A DNA stretch of 64,000 bases from the NCBI RefSeq assembly GCF_024730565.1, contig NZ_CP077725.1, positions 1,984,001-2,048,000 on the forward strand, given 5' to 3'. This document shows positions 52,283 to 62,554 of this stretch, one piece after another (within the stretch, counting starts at the first letter, position 1; every line of letters begins with the position of its first letter). Origin of the DNA: Clostridium sp. CM027 (lineage in GTDB: Bacteria; Bacillota; Clostridia; Clostridiales; Clostridiaceae). The translations under genes were made by a program, and so were the position numbers. A model generated the notes under the pieces. That model searched no databases. It was not told the DNA's origin and saw only the letters and a program-made list of their open reading frames with translations.

Positions 52283-53874
52283 TGGGCATATTAAATGGAA
52301 TAGTTAGTTTTAAAGACTTTGTAGTTTCAAGGCAGAGTCAAATAATAGATTTAACACTTCAACATATTGAATTAACCGTATTTGCTGTGGTTATAGCCAT
52401 AATTATTGGAATCCCTTTAGGTATATTAATATCTAGAGTTAAGAAGTTATCGGGGCCCGTTATAGGTCTTGCGAATTTAATACAAGCAATACCTAGTTTA
52501 GCTTTATTAGGGTTTTTAATACCAATACTTGGAATAGGTAGTACGCCAGCAATACTTATGGTATTTTTATATTCACTACTTCCTATTATAAAAAATACCT
52601 ATACTGGCCTTATGAATATAAATCCAGATGTAATCGAGTCATCTAAAGGCATGGGTATGACAAATAAACAAGTACTTAAATTAGTTCAATTACCACTTGC
52701 GTTCCCAGTAATTATGACTGGTATAAGAATATCAGCAGTTACTGCTGTTGGACTTATGACAATTGCAGCATTTATAGGTGCAGGCGGACTTGGATATATG
52801 GTATTCTCAGGTGTGCAAACGGTAGATAATAATATGATTCTAGCTGGAGCAATTCCTGCATGTTTATTAGCACTGTTAATGGACTCTATTGTAGAGAAAA
52901 TTGAACAAGGGGTAACACCTCCAGGAATCAGAAAAGCAGATGGAACAATTAAACTGTCTAAGAGAAAAAAACATAAGTTTAGTAAAACGCAAAAAATCAT
53001 AGCTAGAAGTTTAGCTATGATACTGATAGCTAGCGGTGTGTATATGTCCACTAAAAAGACTGACACTATTGTGGTAGGTTGTTACAACAGTTCCGAACAA
53101 ATTATATTAGGTAATATACTAGCAACACTAATAGAAAAAAATACAGATATCAAAGTAGAGACACATTTAAATTTAGGAGGATCAGGCCTCGCTTATTCTG
53201 CATTAAAAACTGGTGAAATAGACATGTACCCTGAGTATACTGGAATGAGTTTAGTCGGTATTATGAAGAGGTCCCCAATTAATGATCCAGCTAAAGCTTA
53301 TAAAATTGTAAGTGATTATTACATTAAAAACTACGGTATAACTTGGCTAAAACCCCTTGGTTTTAATGATACTTATACATTATCGGTAGGACAAGACACT
53401 GCTAAAAAATACAATCTAGAGACCATTTCAGACCTTGCAAAAGTAGGAGGCGAGCTTAATCTCGGTGCTACATTAGAATTTTGCAATAGAGCAGATGGTT
53501 ATTCAGGATTAACTAAAGTATATAATTTGAAATTTAAAAGTTCTAGCGCGATTGATGGAGGACTTCGGTATACAGCCTTAGACAATAAAAAAGTAGATGC
53601 TATAGATGCTTTTAAAACTGAAGGGTTATTAAAGTCATATAACCTTAAGGTTTTAAAAGATGATAAAAACTTCTTCCCAAATTATGATTGTGTACCCATA
53701 GTTAGTAGTAAAACTCTTGAAAAACATCCAGAACTTAAACCTTTAATTAATAAATTAGGCGGCAAGATTACGAAAGAAAAAATGATAGACTTAAATTATA
53801 AAGTTGATAAGCTTTCCGAAGAACCAGCAAAGGTTGCCGAAGACTTTTTGAGGGAAAATAAATTGATTAAGTAG
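52282..53874 (+). CDS. Fused permease and substrate-binding protein of the same importer
   Basis: This 530-aa fusion has an OpuCB-type permease with about six helices (residues 1-215, with AIPSLALLGFLIPILGIG). A basic linker and another helix (250-262) follow, then an outer OpuAC/OsmX-type binding domain (265-530; VGCYNSSEQIILGNILATLI, YPEYTGMSL). The substrate may be betaine, choline, carnitine or a relative such as ergothioneine; this cannot be told from sequence. It is translationally coupled to the ATPase gene and ends at a palindromic terminator. Confidence 0.9.
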   Translation: MGILNGIVSFKDFVVSRQSQIIDLTLQHIELTVFAVVIAIIIGIPLGILISRVKKLSGPVIGLANLIQAIPSLALLGFLIPILGIGSTPAILMVFLYSLLPIIKNTYTGLMNINPDVIESSKGMGMTNKQVLKLVQLPLAFPVIMTGIRISAVTAVGLMTIAAFIGAGGLGYMVFSGVQTVDNNMILAGAIPACLLALLMDSIVEKIEQGVTPPGIRKADGTIKLSKRKKHKFSKTQKIIARSLAMILIASGVYMSTKKTDTIVVGCYNSSEQIILGNILATLIEKNTDIKVETHLNLGGSGLAYSALKTGEIDMYPEYTGMSLVGIMKRSPINDPAKAYKIVSDYYIKNYGITWLKPLGFNDTYTLSVGQDTAKKYNLETISDLAKVGGELNLGATLEFCNRADGYSGLTKVYNLKFKSSSAIDGGLRYTALDNKKVDAIDAFKTEGLLKSYNLKVLKDDKNFFPNYDCVPIVSSKTLEKHPELKPLINKLGGKITKEKMIDLNYKVDKLSEEPAKVAEDFLRENKLIK

Positions 53875-53892
53875 TATATAAAGTTATAGAAT

Positions 53893-53948
53893 ATCTTTTA
53901 TAAGAAGAGGTATAGCAAAATTTTGCTATACCTCTTCTTATAAAAGAT
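53893..53948. terminator. 56-bp perfect palindrome, shared bidirectional terminator
   Basis: The arms 53893-53920 and 53921-53948 are exact reverse complements, with AAAATTTT at the centre. It lies between convergent genes and touches the stop of the hydrogenase gene. The inner 16 bases recur in the hairpin at 62435. Confidence 0.9.
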
Positions 53949-55423
53949 TATTTAGACATGAAGTTTTTACCACGGTGCATATCAATTTCCTCTATCTTTA
54001 TTACTTTGAGTGAATCGCTAGCATCTTTTTCTAACGCTAATTTTCCGTACTTATTTACTTCATTTTTATCTCGTGAACCATGTTTAAGGGATGCTGCTCC
54101 ACCTATGCATCCACCAGAACAAGCCATTCCTTCTATGAAATTGCCGTTTGATCTATTAAATTTCAATAATTTCAAGGCTTTATCACATTCAATAAGGCCG
54201 TCACAACTAATAGGTTTAAACTCAACTGAAACATTTTCAGCATCAACTAAGTGTTTTACTGCTTCGGTAAGACCACCAGCTTTAGCAAAAATCCTTCCAT
54301 AATAAGAAGCATTATTCAAAGGAAGTTCTTCACACTCTTGAAGATCTATTTCAAATGCCTCAAGCATTGCCTGAAGTTCTTCAAAAGTCATTACATAATC
54401 AGTAATGCCTTTTATATCTGATTGCTTTATTTCCATTTTTTTAGCCGTACAAGGTCCAATAAATACAACTTTAGCTAAAGGATCTGTATTTTTAATGAGC
54501 TTAGAAATTGCTATCATCGGAGAAACTGTGCTTGATACATGTTTACCGAGCTCTGGGTAATTTTTCTTGATATATGAAACAAAAGCTGGGCAACAAGAGC
54601 TTGTCATAGTTTTGAGCTCCTCGATAGTTTCTATAAATTCTTTTGTTTCATTTTGAACTACCATATCTGCACCAATAGCTGCTTCTACGACATCATAAAA
54701 GCCCATTTTTTTTATACCTGAAAGTACTTGACCAATCTTAACATCGGTAAATTGACTAGCGATTGCAGGGGCAACGACAGCATATACATGCATATTTTTA
54801 TCTTCTTTTGATTTTATTAATGCATTAGTAATATCTACTACTGATGATTTATCCATAATTGCACCAAAAGGGCATTGATAAACACAAGCACCGCATTGTA
54901 TACATTTATCATTATCTATTACTGCTTTTTTATCTTCATCAATACTTAATGCGCCTGCACTGCAAGCTCTACGACATGGTCTCATAACATCAGAGATTGC
55001 GTTGTACGGGCAAGCAGCTTCACATTTGCCACATTCAATACATTTTTCTGTATCAATGTAAGATCTACGATTTATAGAGTGAATTGCATCCACAGGGCAT
55101 ACTTGAATGCATTTGTGTGTTAAACAACCTCTACAAGCTTCGGTAACCGTGAATCGTTGTATGGGACATTCATCACAAGCAATACTTATTACTTCAATAA
55201 CATTTTTGTTTTTTTTACATCCGCCCATTACAAGTTTTATTCTTTCCCCAATAATTGCTCTTTCCTTATGAATACAACAACGAGTTCTTGCTTTAGGGCC
55301 TGGAACAAGAACCTTAAATAGATTTCTACCTTCTTTTTTTAGAGTTCCTTTAATCGCAAGTTTAACTACCTCTGTTATTACCTCATATTTTATAAGTTGT
55401 ATATCATTATCAAATTGCTTCAA
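53948..55423 (-). CDS. [FeFe] hydrogenase, group B-like
   Basis: This is a 491-aa iron-sulfur enzyme that reduces protons or oxidises H2. An N-terminal cysteine-rich part (residues 48-190) includes CRGCLTHKCIQVCP and two ferredoxin-type clusters (CIECGKCEAACP, CIQCGACVYQCP). The H-cluster motifs follow: TSSCCPAF (274-281), GPCTAKKME (323-331) and MACSGGCIGG (433-442). The last differs from the usual MACPGGC, as in group B enzymes. TTG at 55423 has AGGAG upstream; the frame opens at 55468. HydG at 26 kb would be needed for its cofactor. Confidence 0.92.
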   Translation of the reverse strand: MKQFDNDIQLIKYEVITEVVKLAIKGTLKKEGRNLFKVLVPGPKARTRCCIHKERAIIGERIKLVMGGCKKNKNVIEVISIACDECPIQRFTVTEACRGCLTHKCIQVCPVDAIHSINRRSYIDTEKCIECGKCEAACPYNAISDVMRPCRRACSAGALSIDEDKKAVIDNDKCIQCGACVYQCPFGAIMDKSSVVDITNALIKSKEDKNMHVYAVVAPAIASQFTDVKIGQVLSGIKKMGFYDVVEAAIGADMVVQNETKEFIETIEELKTMTSSCCPAFVSYIKKNYPELGKHVSSTVSPMIAISKLIKNTDPLAKVVFIGPCTAKKMEIKQSDIKGITDYVMTFEELQAMLEAFEIDLQECEELPLNNASYYGRIFAKAGGLTEAVKHLVDAENVSVEFKPISCDGLIECDKALKLLKFNRSNGNFIEGMACSGGCIGGAASLKHGSRDKNEVNKYGKLALEKDASDSLKVIKIEEIDMHRGKNFMSK

Positions 55424-55657
55424 ATTTATCACTTCTCCTATTTTTATAATGTAAAGTACGAATATCAAATTCTAGACACTTTTAAAAACGTGTAAAAGAT
55501 ATTCAATTCCTATTATCGAGAATATATATATGTATTGTTCCTAATAATTGGTTTTAGTTACATTAAAATAATATCACTATGTTAAGAAATCAGCAAGTGG
55601 GCCCCTCAAGTACCCACAATACCTTTCCTCGACAAAACACCATTGTTATAATAAGTT

Positions 55658-55805
55658 CTAAACTTCTGGTTTATTTTTTATTAATTCCAATATACATTCT
55701 ATATCCATAAATTTAAAATATAATTCTATAGTAAGCTCATCTAATACAACTACATCATATTCATTATTTTGTTTAATCCTTATTTTTTCTGAGTGCTTAG
55801 CAAGT
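55658..55805 (-). pseudogene. C-terminal remnant of a CobO/BtuR-type adenosyltransferase
   Basis: The frame reads NEYDVVVLDELTIELYFKFM and ILELIKNKPEV then stops. It matches the conserved YDVVILDE...LIKNKP end of cob(I)alamin adenosyltransferase. No upstream part is found. The rest of 55424-56014 shows no gene. Confidence 0.6.
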
Positions 55806-56014
55806 TAAATTTAAACGTAATATGAAATATGTAATGAAATTGTAATAATTCTGTAATCTCTTAAATTAGAATAAGTAGTATTATAAATGTATAGATACGA
55901 CAACATTTTACATATGAGATGATAATATTGCAAATTTTGGACAAGTTGTATTTAATTGTAATTTTATTCAGTGTTTATTATTTGCAAATAAGCTGTTAAG
56001 GAAGTGTTAAATAA

Positions 56015-56935
56015 GTGTTAAATATTAATGAAACAAAGAGACTTAATAAAAGAACTATAAAAATAAATTTATTATCTGGCTGCATTTTTTTAATTTTAAT
56101 AGGTGCTCTCATAATAGGTAAAAATTTTCTTAAAGAAGAAGTTAAAGCTGAACCAGTTACTGCTACAAATAATAATGCATTACAGCATAATAATGAAACC
56201 ATCAATAAACCACCAAAAAATTATACCGTAAATAAAGATGGACAAAAGTACATTTATGATGCTACAAAGGTAAATGCCATAGTAAATTACAAAGAAAAAA
56301 ATGATGGTAAGAAGATAGCATTTCTTACCTTTGATGATGGTCCATCTACCACTGTAACCCCCCAAATACTAGATATTCTAAAAGAGTATGACGTTAAAGC
56401 AACATTTTTTTTGATTGGAGAAAATATAGAAGAGAATGAAAAAAGTAAAGAACTTGTAAAGCGTGAATTTAATGAAGGACATGCAATAGGCAATCACACT
56501 TATTGTCATAGCCTGAATGTGTTGTTTCCTAACAACAAAATTAATATACCTGTTTTCATGAATGATGTAAAAAAAACCGAGGACGCTTTAAAAAATATTC
56601 TTGGCCAGGATTTTAATACAAATATTTTAAGGGTGCCAGGAGGATATATGTCCAGGACATATTATAAAGATCCAACTTTACCAGAGTTTGATACAATATT
56701 AAAGAAAAAAAACATGGTCAGTATAGATTGGAATGCTCAAATTAAAGACGCGGAAGGTAAGCGCAATAAAAGTCCAGAAGAGTTCCTTAGCATATTAAAG
56801 GAAGAGGTTGGAACAAAAGAAAAAGTAATTATATTGATGCATGATACTTATGGTAAAATAGGAACTGCTAATGCATTACCTCAAATTATAGAATATTTAA
56901 AGGGTCAAGGATATGAATTTAAAACAATAAAATAA
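56015..56935 (+). CDS. Membrane-anchored polysaccharide deacetylase (NodB domain)
   Basis: This 306-aa protein has an N-terminal anchor (about residues 19-37) and a NodB deacetylase domain. Motifs are FLTFDDGPSTTVT, HAIGNHTYCHSLN (metal ligands), LRVPGGYMS and LMHDTYGK. It likely modifies peptidoglycan or another envelope glycan from outside. Translation starts at GTG with AAGGAAG 11 bases upstream; the ATG nearby is out of frame. It ends within a perfect palindromic terminator. Confidence 0.88.
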   Translation: MLNINETKRLNKRTIKINLLSGCIFLILIGALIIGKNFLKEEVKAEPVTATNNNALQHNNETINKPPKNYTVNKDGQKYIYDATKVNAIVNYKEKNDGKKIAFLTFDDGPSTTVTPQILDILKEYDVKATFFLIGENIEENEKSKELVKREFNEGHAIGNHTYCHSLNVLFPNNKINIPVFMNDVKKTEDALKNILGQDFNTNILRVPGGYMSRTYYKDPTLPEFDTILKKKNMVSIDWNAQIKDAEGKRNKSPEEFLSILKEEVGTKEKVIILMHDTYGKIGTANALPQIIEYLKGQGYEFKTIK

Positions 56936-56970
56936 GTGCTAACGCGACTAGTCGCGTTAGCACTTATTTT
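56929..56970. terminator. 42-bp perfect palindrome terminator
   Basis: AAAATAAGTGCTAACGCGACT and its exact complement lie back to back. It covers the stop codons of both convergent genes. Confidence 0.9.
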
Positions 56971-58433
56971 ACTTTTTTTTGCCAATCATCCACATAACTA
57001 CCCGTAGCCCAATGGGCCATTACTGGCAGCTCTCCTGATTTAAACTTCAAAGTTAATGATTTTTCTCCAAGGTTATATCCTTTTATAGTAAAAACCATTA
57101 ATTCTGTATTGGTTAGAACAACAACAAAGTCTCTATTAGGTGAGGAATAAGCATCCACTGCACTAGGAACCTTTGTTTTTATTACGTTAAAAGAAGGAAA
57201 TAAATTATCATATGTAGTTAATGATTTAGGTGTAGCATAAGGAATATCAAAATCTATAAATGAATTCTTACTATTTATTTTCGTTTCCATTCTTCCCCTT
57301 AGTATCCATCGTCCACTCCTTCTTATTACACCCCAATTAGTATCCACTTTTTTTAGATTTTCATCTTTAATGTTTTTAGGTGCATTTAAAAGTGTACCTG
57401 CCAAAGTAGACTTTTCTATTTCCCTTCCCAGTATGCTTGTAAGTTTTATGGATTCTCCCAATAGATTATCCATAGGAAGAATTTTAAGCTGATTATTAGT
57501 GTATTTATTTTCTGAATAATTATTATTTACATCCTCTAAAGTATCAATTGAAACATAATTGCTACCTACAAATTTAATAGCCATACTACCTTCCGTTTTG
57601 GTATACTTTATTTGTTTTGAATTTGTATTTATCGGATTAATTGGATTAATTGGATAAGACCAAAGTACATCCTTAGCATCTCCATTTTCTATTTTCTTAC
57701 TTATCCCTACCTTCCAAAATCCATCTTGCCTTGGAAGTAGCAAATCTTTAGTTTCCACAATGGGTAGAATTTTATCATTTACCGAACTAATCATTAATGT
57801 TTTATATAAATATTTGCTAAGCCCATCTTCCGCTTTAGGGTTTTCATACCTTAGTCCAAGTAATAATCCTGACTTAGATCTTATTTCTTTTTCTGCCTTA
57901 CTGATTAAAATTTTTGTGTTATCTTCTTTATCTTTATCATATGAATGCGTAGTACTAGAATCTTTTACTTTATGAAAATATAATAAAATGCCCTCATAAT
58001 TTTTTATTAAAGTTACCTCATCCAACTTTATGTATTCATCGTAAAAAATATTATTGGAGTTAATGGTTATAATTTGCACATCATCATTTTGTATTCCTAA
58101 ACTTTTAGCACTTATTTTTACAGTATTCCAAAAATAGTTTTTAGTATTCACGGACTTAACTTTATATTGAGGATTATTAGAAATGTCACCATTAAAGTCA
58201 ACTGTATCTTCACTAAAATAAGCACTCTTTCCAATTAATTCTTTTGCCTTTTTATCATCTATTGTAGCTCCACCAATAGAAACATATTTTTCTACTGTCC
58301 AGCTTCCTCCTATAGGAGACACCTTGAGTTTTTTATGTAATCCCTGAGAGTTTAAATTTAATCCTACATACTGACTCCATATAAAAATTATAATAGAAAA
58401 TAAAACAAAAAATAAACATAACGCCTTTTTCAC
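56964..58433 (-). CDS. Membrane-anchored extracellular protein, 489 aa
   Basis: An N-terminal helix (residues 4-21) anchors a large polar, beta-rich domain. I recognise no family. Features are GGSWTVEKYVSIGGATIDDK near residue 42, an NPINPIN repeat near 265, and AHWATGSYVDDW near the end. It lies 38 bases downstream of a sensor kinase in one direction, so it may be an output or a co-sensor of that system. It ends in the palindromic terminator. Confidence 0.75.
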   Translation of the reverse strand: MKKALCLFFVLFSIIIFIWSQYVGLNLNSQGLHKKLKVSPIGGSWTVEKYVSIGGATIDDKKAKELIGKSAYFSEDTVDFNGDISNNPQYKVKSVNTKNYFWNTVKISAKSLGIQNDDVQIITINSNNIFYDEYIKLDEVTLIKNYEGILLYFHKVKDSSTTHSYDKDKEDNTKILISKAEKEIRSKSGLLLGLRYENPKAEDGLSKYLYKTLMISSVNDKILPIVETKDLLLPRQDGFWKVGISKKIENGDAKDVLWSYPINPINPINTNSKQIKYTKTEGSMAIKFVGSNYVSIDTLEDVNNNYSENKYTNNQLKILPMDNLLGESIKLTSILGREIEKSTLAGTLLNAPKNIKDENLKKVDTNWGVIRRSGRWILRGRMETKINSKNSFIDFDIPYATPKSLTTYDNLFPSFNVIKTKVPSAVDAYSSPNRDFVVVLTNTELMVFTIKGYNLGEKSLTLKFKSGELPVMAHWATGSYVDDWQKKVK

Positions 58434-58471
58434 TGCGAGCCACCTCTTATATATTTAAATTTTATTATTTC

Positions 58472-59857
58472 TTATGCCAACGGTAAGAATATTCTAACAT
58501 CTGTACCCATGCCGTGTTCACTTGAAATCTCAAGTTTACCATTGTGCATTTCTACGATTTCTTTACAAAGAGAAAGTCCTATTCCATTTTGTGACATACT
58601 TGTTCTGCCTTTGAAAAATTTTTCTGTGACTTTAGGCAAATCCGCCGGTGAAATTCCTATTCCATCGTCCTTTATAATAATGCAAATATTATTACCGGCA
58701 ATGCATGCTTCGAGTGTTACATTGCCCCCTTTTTTTGTAAAATTAAAGGCGTTATCTAAAACGTTAATAATAACTTGATTCACCCTTTTTTCATCTGCAA
58801 AAACTGGAGATAAAGCTTCTTGTATTTTAACAGTAAAATTAATATTGTGACGTATTGACTTGGGCATAAACTGTTTTTCTATATAGGCTATAATGCTTTG
58901 AATATTTACATATTCTTTTGTAAGTGGTACTTTTCCAGATATAAATTTAGAAAAGTCCAACAGTTCTTCCACCATTCCTGTAAGTTTATCGCTTTCCTTT
59001 TCTATGATGCTAAGTCCATCTAGGATTTCTTCCTTATCTTCTAAACTACCAGAACTAATAGTTGCAGCCCAACCTTTTATAGATGTCAACGGAGTTCTAA
59101 GTTCATGAGAAACCGACGCAATAAATTCATTTTTCAACTTTTGATTTTTTTCAATTTCTTCAGCCATAAAATTAAATGTATCGGATAGTTCTCCAATCTC
59201 ATCATTTCTTATTTTTTCTAGTCTTTCATTGAAGTTTCCAGACGCAAATTTCTTAGCTAGGTTTTTTATTTCCTCTAAGGGTTCCACAATAGTATTAGAT
59301 ATAAATATACTAGAAACACCAGAAATCACAATTACAAGAGCCCCAACTCCTAAGAAAAGAAATGTTATTTTACGAATCAGTGCATCTACCTCAGATAATG
59401 AAGTAACAAAACGCAGTACACCCTCTATTTTATTAGAGGATTTTAAGGGGTATGAAACGTACATAAAATTTTCTTTTGTATACTTATCTTTCTTAGTAAA
59501 GGTTCCAAGTCCCCCCATCAATGCCTTTTTTACATCATCATCTTCAATAGGTTTCTCATTAAAATTACCAATTGAATCCATTAGCATCATTCCTGAGTTA
59601 TCAATAATTTGGACCTCAGCAGAGGTGTTTTTCCAAAAAATATCAGCATTATTCTCCACATTTTCCTTTAAACTTGATGAAGAAAAATAATTATTATAAA
59701 AATCAACAGACCCCTTAATTTGGCTCGAAAGCAAAGACTCCATGTTTTTGTAGTAATATTTCTCTATAGAAACCGTAAGAAAAACTTCTAAGGTAATTAC
59801 CGTAAAAAAAATCACTAATAGATAACTCCAAACAAGTCTGGCTTTTATTCCTCTCAA
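58472..59857 (-). CDS. HAMP-domain sensor histidine kinase
   Basis: This 462-aa kinase has two membrane helices (about 8-28 and 165-188) enclosing an outer sensor domain, a HAMP domain (PLEEIKNLAKKFASGNF), HisKA (SVSHELRTPLTSIKGW) and HATPase (VINVLDNAFNFTKKGG; GIGLSLCKEIVEMH). The frame opens at 59887 inside the regulator gene. I prefer TTG at 59857, four bases after the regulator stop, with AGAGGTG upstream. It pairs with the OmpR-type regulator. Confidence 0.88.
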   Translation of the reverse strand: MRGIKARLVWSYLLVIFFTVITLEVFLTVSIEKYYYKNMESLLSSQIKGSVDFYNNYFSSSSLKENVENNADIFWKNTSAEVQIIDNSGMMLMDSIGNFNEKPIEDDDVKKALMGGLGTFTKKDKYTKENFMYVSYPLKSSNKIEGVLRFVTSLSEVDALIRKITFLFLGVGALVIVISGVSSIFISNTIVEPLEEIKNLAKKFASGNFNERLEKIRNDEIGELSDTFNFMAEEIEKNQKLKNEFIASVSHELRTPLTSIKGWAATISSGSLEDKEEILDGLSIIEKESDKLTGMVEELLDFSKFISGKVPLTKEYVNIQSIIAYIEKQFMPKSIRHNINFTVKIQEALSPVFADEKRVNQVIINVLDNAFNFTKKGGNVTLEACIAGNNICIIIKDDGIGISPADLPKVTEKFFKGRTSMSQNGIGLSLCKEIVEMHNGKLEISSEHGMGTDVRIFLPLA

Positions 59858-59861
59858 AATA

Positions 59862-60551
59862 TCACCTCTTTCTCCATCTATATCCAACGCCCCATACTGT
59901 TTCTATATATTTGGGCTTAGAAGGAGTATCTTCAATTTTTTCTCTAAGACGTCGTATGTTAACATCTACAATTTTAGAGTCTCCAAAGTATTCATAATTC
60001 CATACTAAGTTTAATAAATCATCTCTACTAAAAGCTTTTTCCTCATTTTCCATGAAGGCCTTCAGAATCAAGTATTCTTTAGGAGTTAAATCTAGAAGCT
60101 GGCGATTTTTATATACCTTCATTGAAACAGTATCTATGATGAAGCACCCAGATATTAATCGCTCAGGATTTTTCTCTTCACTATGACTCATTCGTCTAAG
60201 TAGAGAATTTGCTCTGGCAATAAGTTCTAAAGGATTAAATGGTTTTACCATATAATCATCAGCACCATACTCAAGGCCCATTATTTTATCCATATCTTGT
60301 CCTCTAGCAGTAAGCATGATAATACCCAAATTCGGAAAATCCGCCCTTAACAATTCACAGGTTTTAAACCCATCCATACCAGGAAGTGTTATATCTAAGA
60401 TTATTAAATCTGGTCGCTCCTGGTGGACTTTTTCTAAACCTTCCTCTCCAGATACAGCTTCAAGCACTAAAAAGTTATTTCTTTGGAAATTAATTTTAAT
60501 AAACCCTCTAATAGATTCCTCATCTTCTATAATGAGCACTTTTTTCTCCAT
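59862..60551 (-). CDS. OmpR/PhoB-family response regulator
   Basis: This 229-aa regulator has receiver acidic residues EDEES, phosphoacceptor Asp in LIILDITLPGMDG and Lys in DYMVKPFNP. The C-terminal winged helix (LTPKEYLILKAF, DVNIRRLREKIE, YIETVWGVGYRW) is classic. GAGGTGAAATT precedes ATG. It heads an operon with the kinase and the anchored protein. The signal is unknown; the envelope location of the partner suggests a cell-surface stress. Confidence 0.9.
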   Translation of the reverse strand: MEKKVLIIEDEESIRGFIKINFQRNNFLVLEAVSGEEGLEKVHQERPDLIILDITLPGMDGFKTCELLRADFPNLGIIMLTARGQDMDKIMGLEYGADDYMVKPFNPLELIARANSLLRRMSHSEEKNPERLISGCFIIDTVSMKVYKNRQLLDLTPKEYLILKAFMENEEKAFSRDDLLNLVWNYEYFGDSKIVDVNIRRLREKIEDTPSKPKYIETVWGVGYRWRKR

Positions 60552-61099
60552 AATTTCACCTCTTACAATGAAAGCAATATTCTACTACAATCTGCTTTAC
60601 ATATTATTAGCTTTAATTATAACATAATGCAGCTATGAAATATTATAAGTAATAATATTCTAATTGCTTTGTAATGCTCCTCCATCGCAATCTTTTTTGC
60701 TGTGATTTTTGACTAGATCATCTTATGCTTCGCTCTGCAATCGGATCAGCCTTAGCATTATTTAGATTTATTACAATTAAAACAAACTGGTTCAACTCAA
60801 AACAGTTTATACGTCAAAAATAGAGTAACCCTATAATAATTAAGAACTAAACCACTTAAAACGGCGGTACTTGCCTGCGCACATTTCTAGAAATTTAGTT
60901 CTTTTCTTAAAATTAACTCCTAACTTTGAAAAAGCGAAACATTTAGAGTTTAAGGTAGATGTATAATGTGCTCTGAAAAAAGCACTTAATCATATTAAGT
61001 GCTTTTGTTTAAATTATTTAATTTTTCTTAATAATGTTAATAATGACCAACTATTTCTATAGCATGAAGTATAGGTCTAGGCAAAGAATTTTAGAGTTT
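60552..61099. other. Intergenic region with terminator
   Basis: A hairpin at 60978-61007 (AAAAGCACTTAAT/ATTAAGTGCTTTT) with a T run on minus ends the permease remnant. A short plus-strand frame near 60740-60825 has no ribosome site. No gene is recognised. Confidence 0.6.
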
Positions 61100-62090
61100 C
61101 TACTCTTTTATTATATATGGTACAGTAAGCACTGCTACATTTCTATTTTTATATAGCATACTCTTTATAAAATATGCTGTTTGGTTATGAAGTAAATTAT
61201 GCCACCACTTAGTAATGACATATTGTGATATTACAACTGTCACAGTTTCTCCATGTTTTGAAGCACGTTCTTCAGATTCTATAAAATTCATTAATGGTTT
61301 CATTATGTCTCTATAGGAGGAATGTTTTATTATTAATGGAATCCCAGGATTATACTCTTCCCATTTTCTTTCTAATTTTTCAGTAGCTTCAGCATCAGTT
61401 GATACATGAAATGCAACTACATTTTGTGATAGGCATCTAGCACAGTTTAATGCCTTTAAAAATGATTTATTTAATGCTCCTACAAGTATTATTACATGTT
61501 GTTGGTTATTCGTTGTCGCTCCTTCATTAGGTCTTTGTTCTAATGATAATTTAAGTTGTTGCGCTATCTTAGTATAATGTTGCTTAACCTTAACCATAAG
61601 ATAAACAAGTAAAGGTATTACAATACAAACTATCCAAGCTCCGTGGAAAAACTTTGTTATACCTATGAGTATTACTGTAATAAAAGTTACAACTGCACCT
61701 AATCCATTTATAAGTTCCTTATGTTTCCATCCCAGAGTTCTACTTCTTTTCCACTTTAAGAACATTCCAACCTTTTGTACCAAGATTATCCTTTGCGACT
61801 ATATATGATCCACCACCACATGGGTAGCTATCAATAGTTTGCCTATAAGAAAAAACAAGTATAAATAATAGTACGACAATACACAACGCAGCATAAAACA
61901 TATATCTATATGCTATAATACCTATAACACTAATTAACACAATTAAAATTTCTTCCCCTGCATATGCAACTGAAGAAACGGCATCACTAGATAATATAGG
62001 AAGTCCCCAAAAAACATTTAATTTTTCTCCTTCTAATTCTTCTGTTTTTAGTGTCTTACCTATTAGTAGTTCTCTTAATTTTGAAAACAT
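61100..62090 (-). pseudogene. APC-type permease gene with internal deletion
   Basis: The 5' part (61740-62090) encodes MFSKLRELLIGKTLKTEELE and two helices, up to GGGSYIVAKDNLG. The next sequence belongs far downstream in the family (LGWKHKELINGLGAVVTFIT, two helices, then a soluble C-terminal domain with HVIILVGALNKSFLKALN). About 250 to 300 codons are missing and the two parts are in different frames, so no working permease is made. Whole members have about 600 residues. Confidence 0.8.
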
Positions 62091-62399
62091 AATTACACCT
62101 CTATTATAGAATTTTTCATTACTATATTTATTTATTTATTTATTATATAGTATTGATTCAAAGACTTCAATTTTGTATTCTTTCATTTAAGCTAAAATAA
62201 AAACAAATCCCCGACTAAATTGACAAAACTATAACATTTTAATCCCCATCCGCTTATATGCTTACTATATATACGTTTTAGATGGAATCGTAATTGTTTC
62301 AATATTACATCTTATTAGTCTATATTTAAATTCCTAAAAATATTCTAACTTATTTTTAAATCTTCTATGTTTCCACATAGAACAATAATTTCATTGCAT

Positions 62400-62470
62400 C
62401 CCCCCCCCCTCTTTAATTAAATTAGCTTGAATTAGAAAGAGGTATAGCAAAATCCTGCTATACCTCTTTC
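62400..62470. repeat. C10 tract and recurring hairpin
   Basis: Ten C at 62400-62409 are followed at 62435-62470 by AAAGAGGTATAGCA and TGCTATACCTCTTT. The hairpin arms share AAGAGGTATAGCAAAA with the palindrome at 53893-53948. It probably terminates the minus-strand permease. The remainder of 62091-62554 shows no gene. Confidence 0.7.
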
Positions 62471-62554
62471 TTTGTAACTCCTATATATAATCCTTAAAAA
62501 ATAGGATGTCCGTTTAAACAAATGTCCTATTATAATTTTTATTTCATTAGCAAA

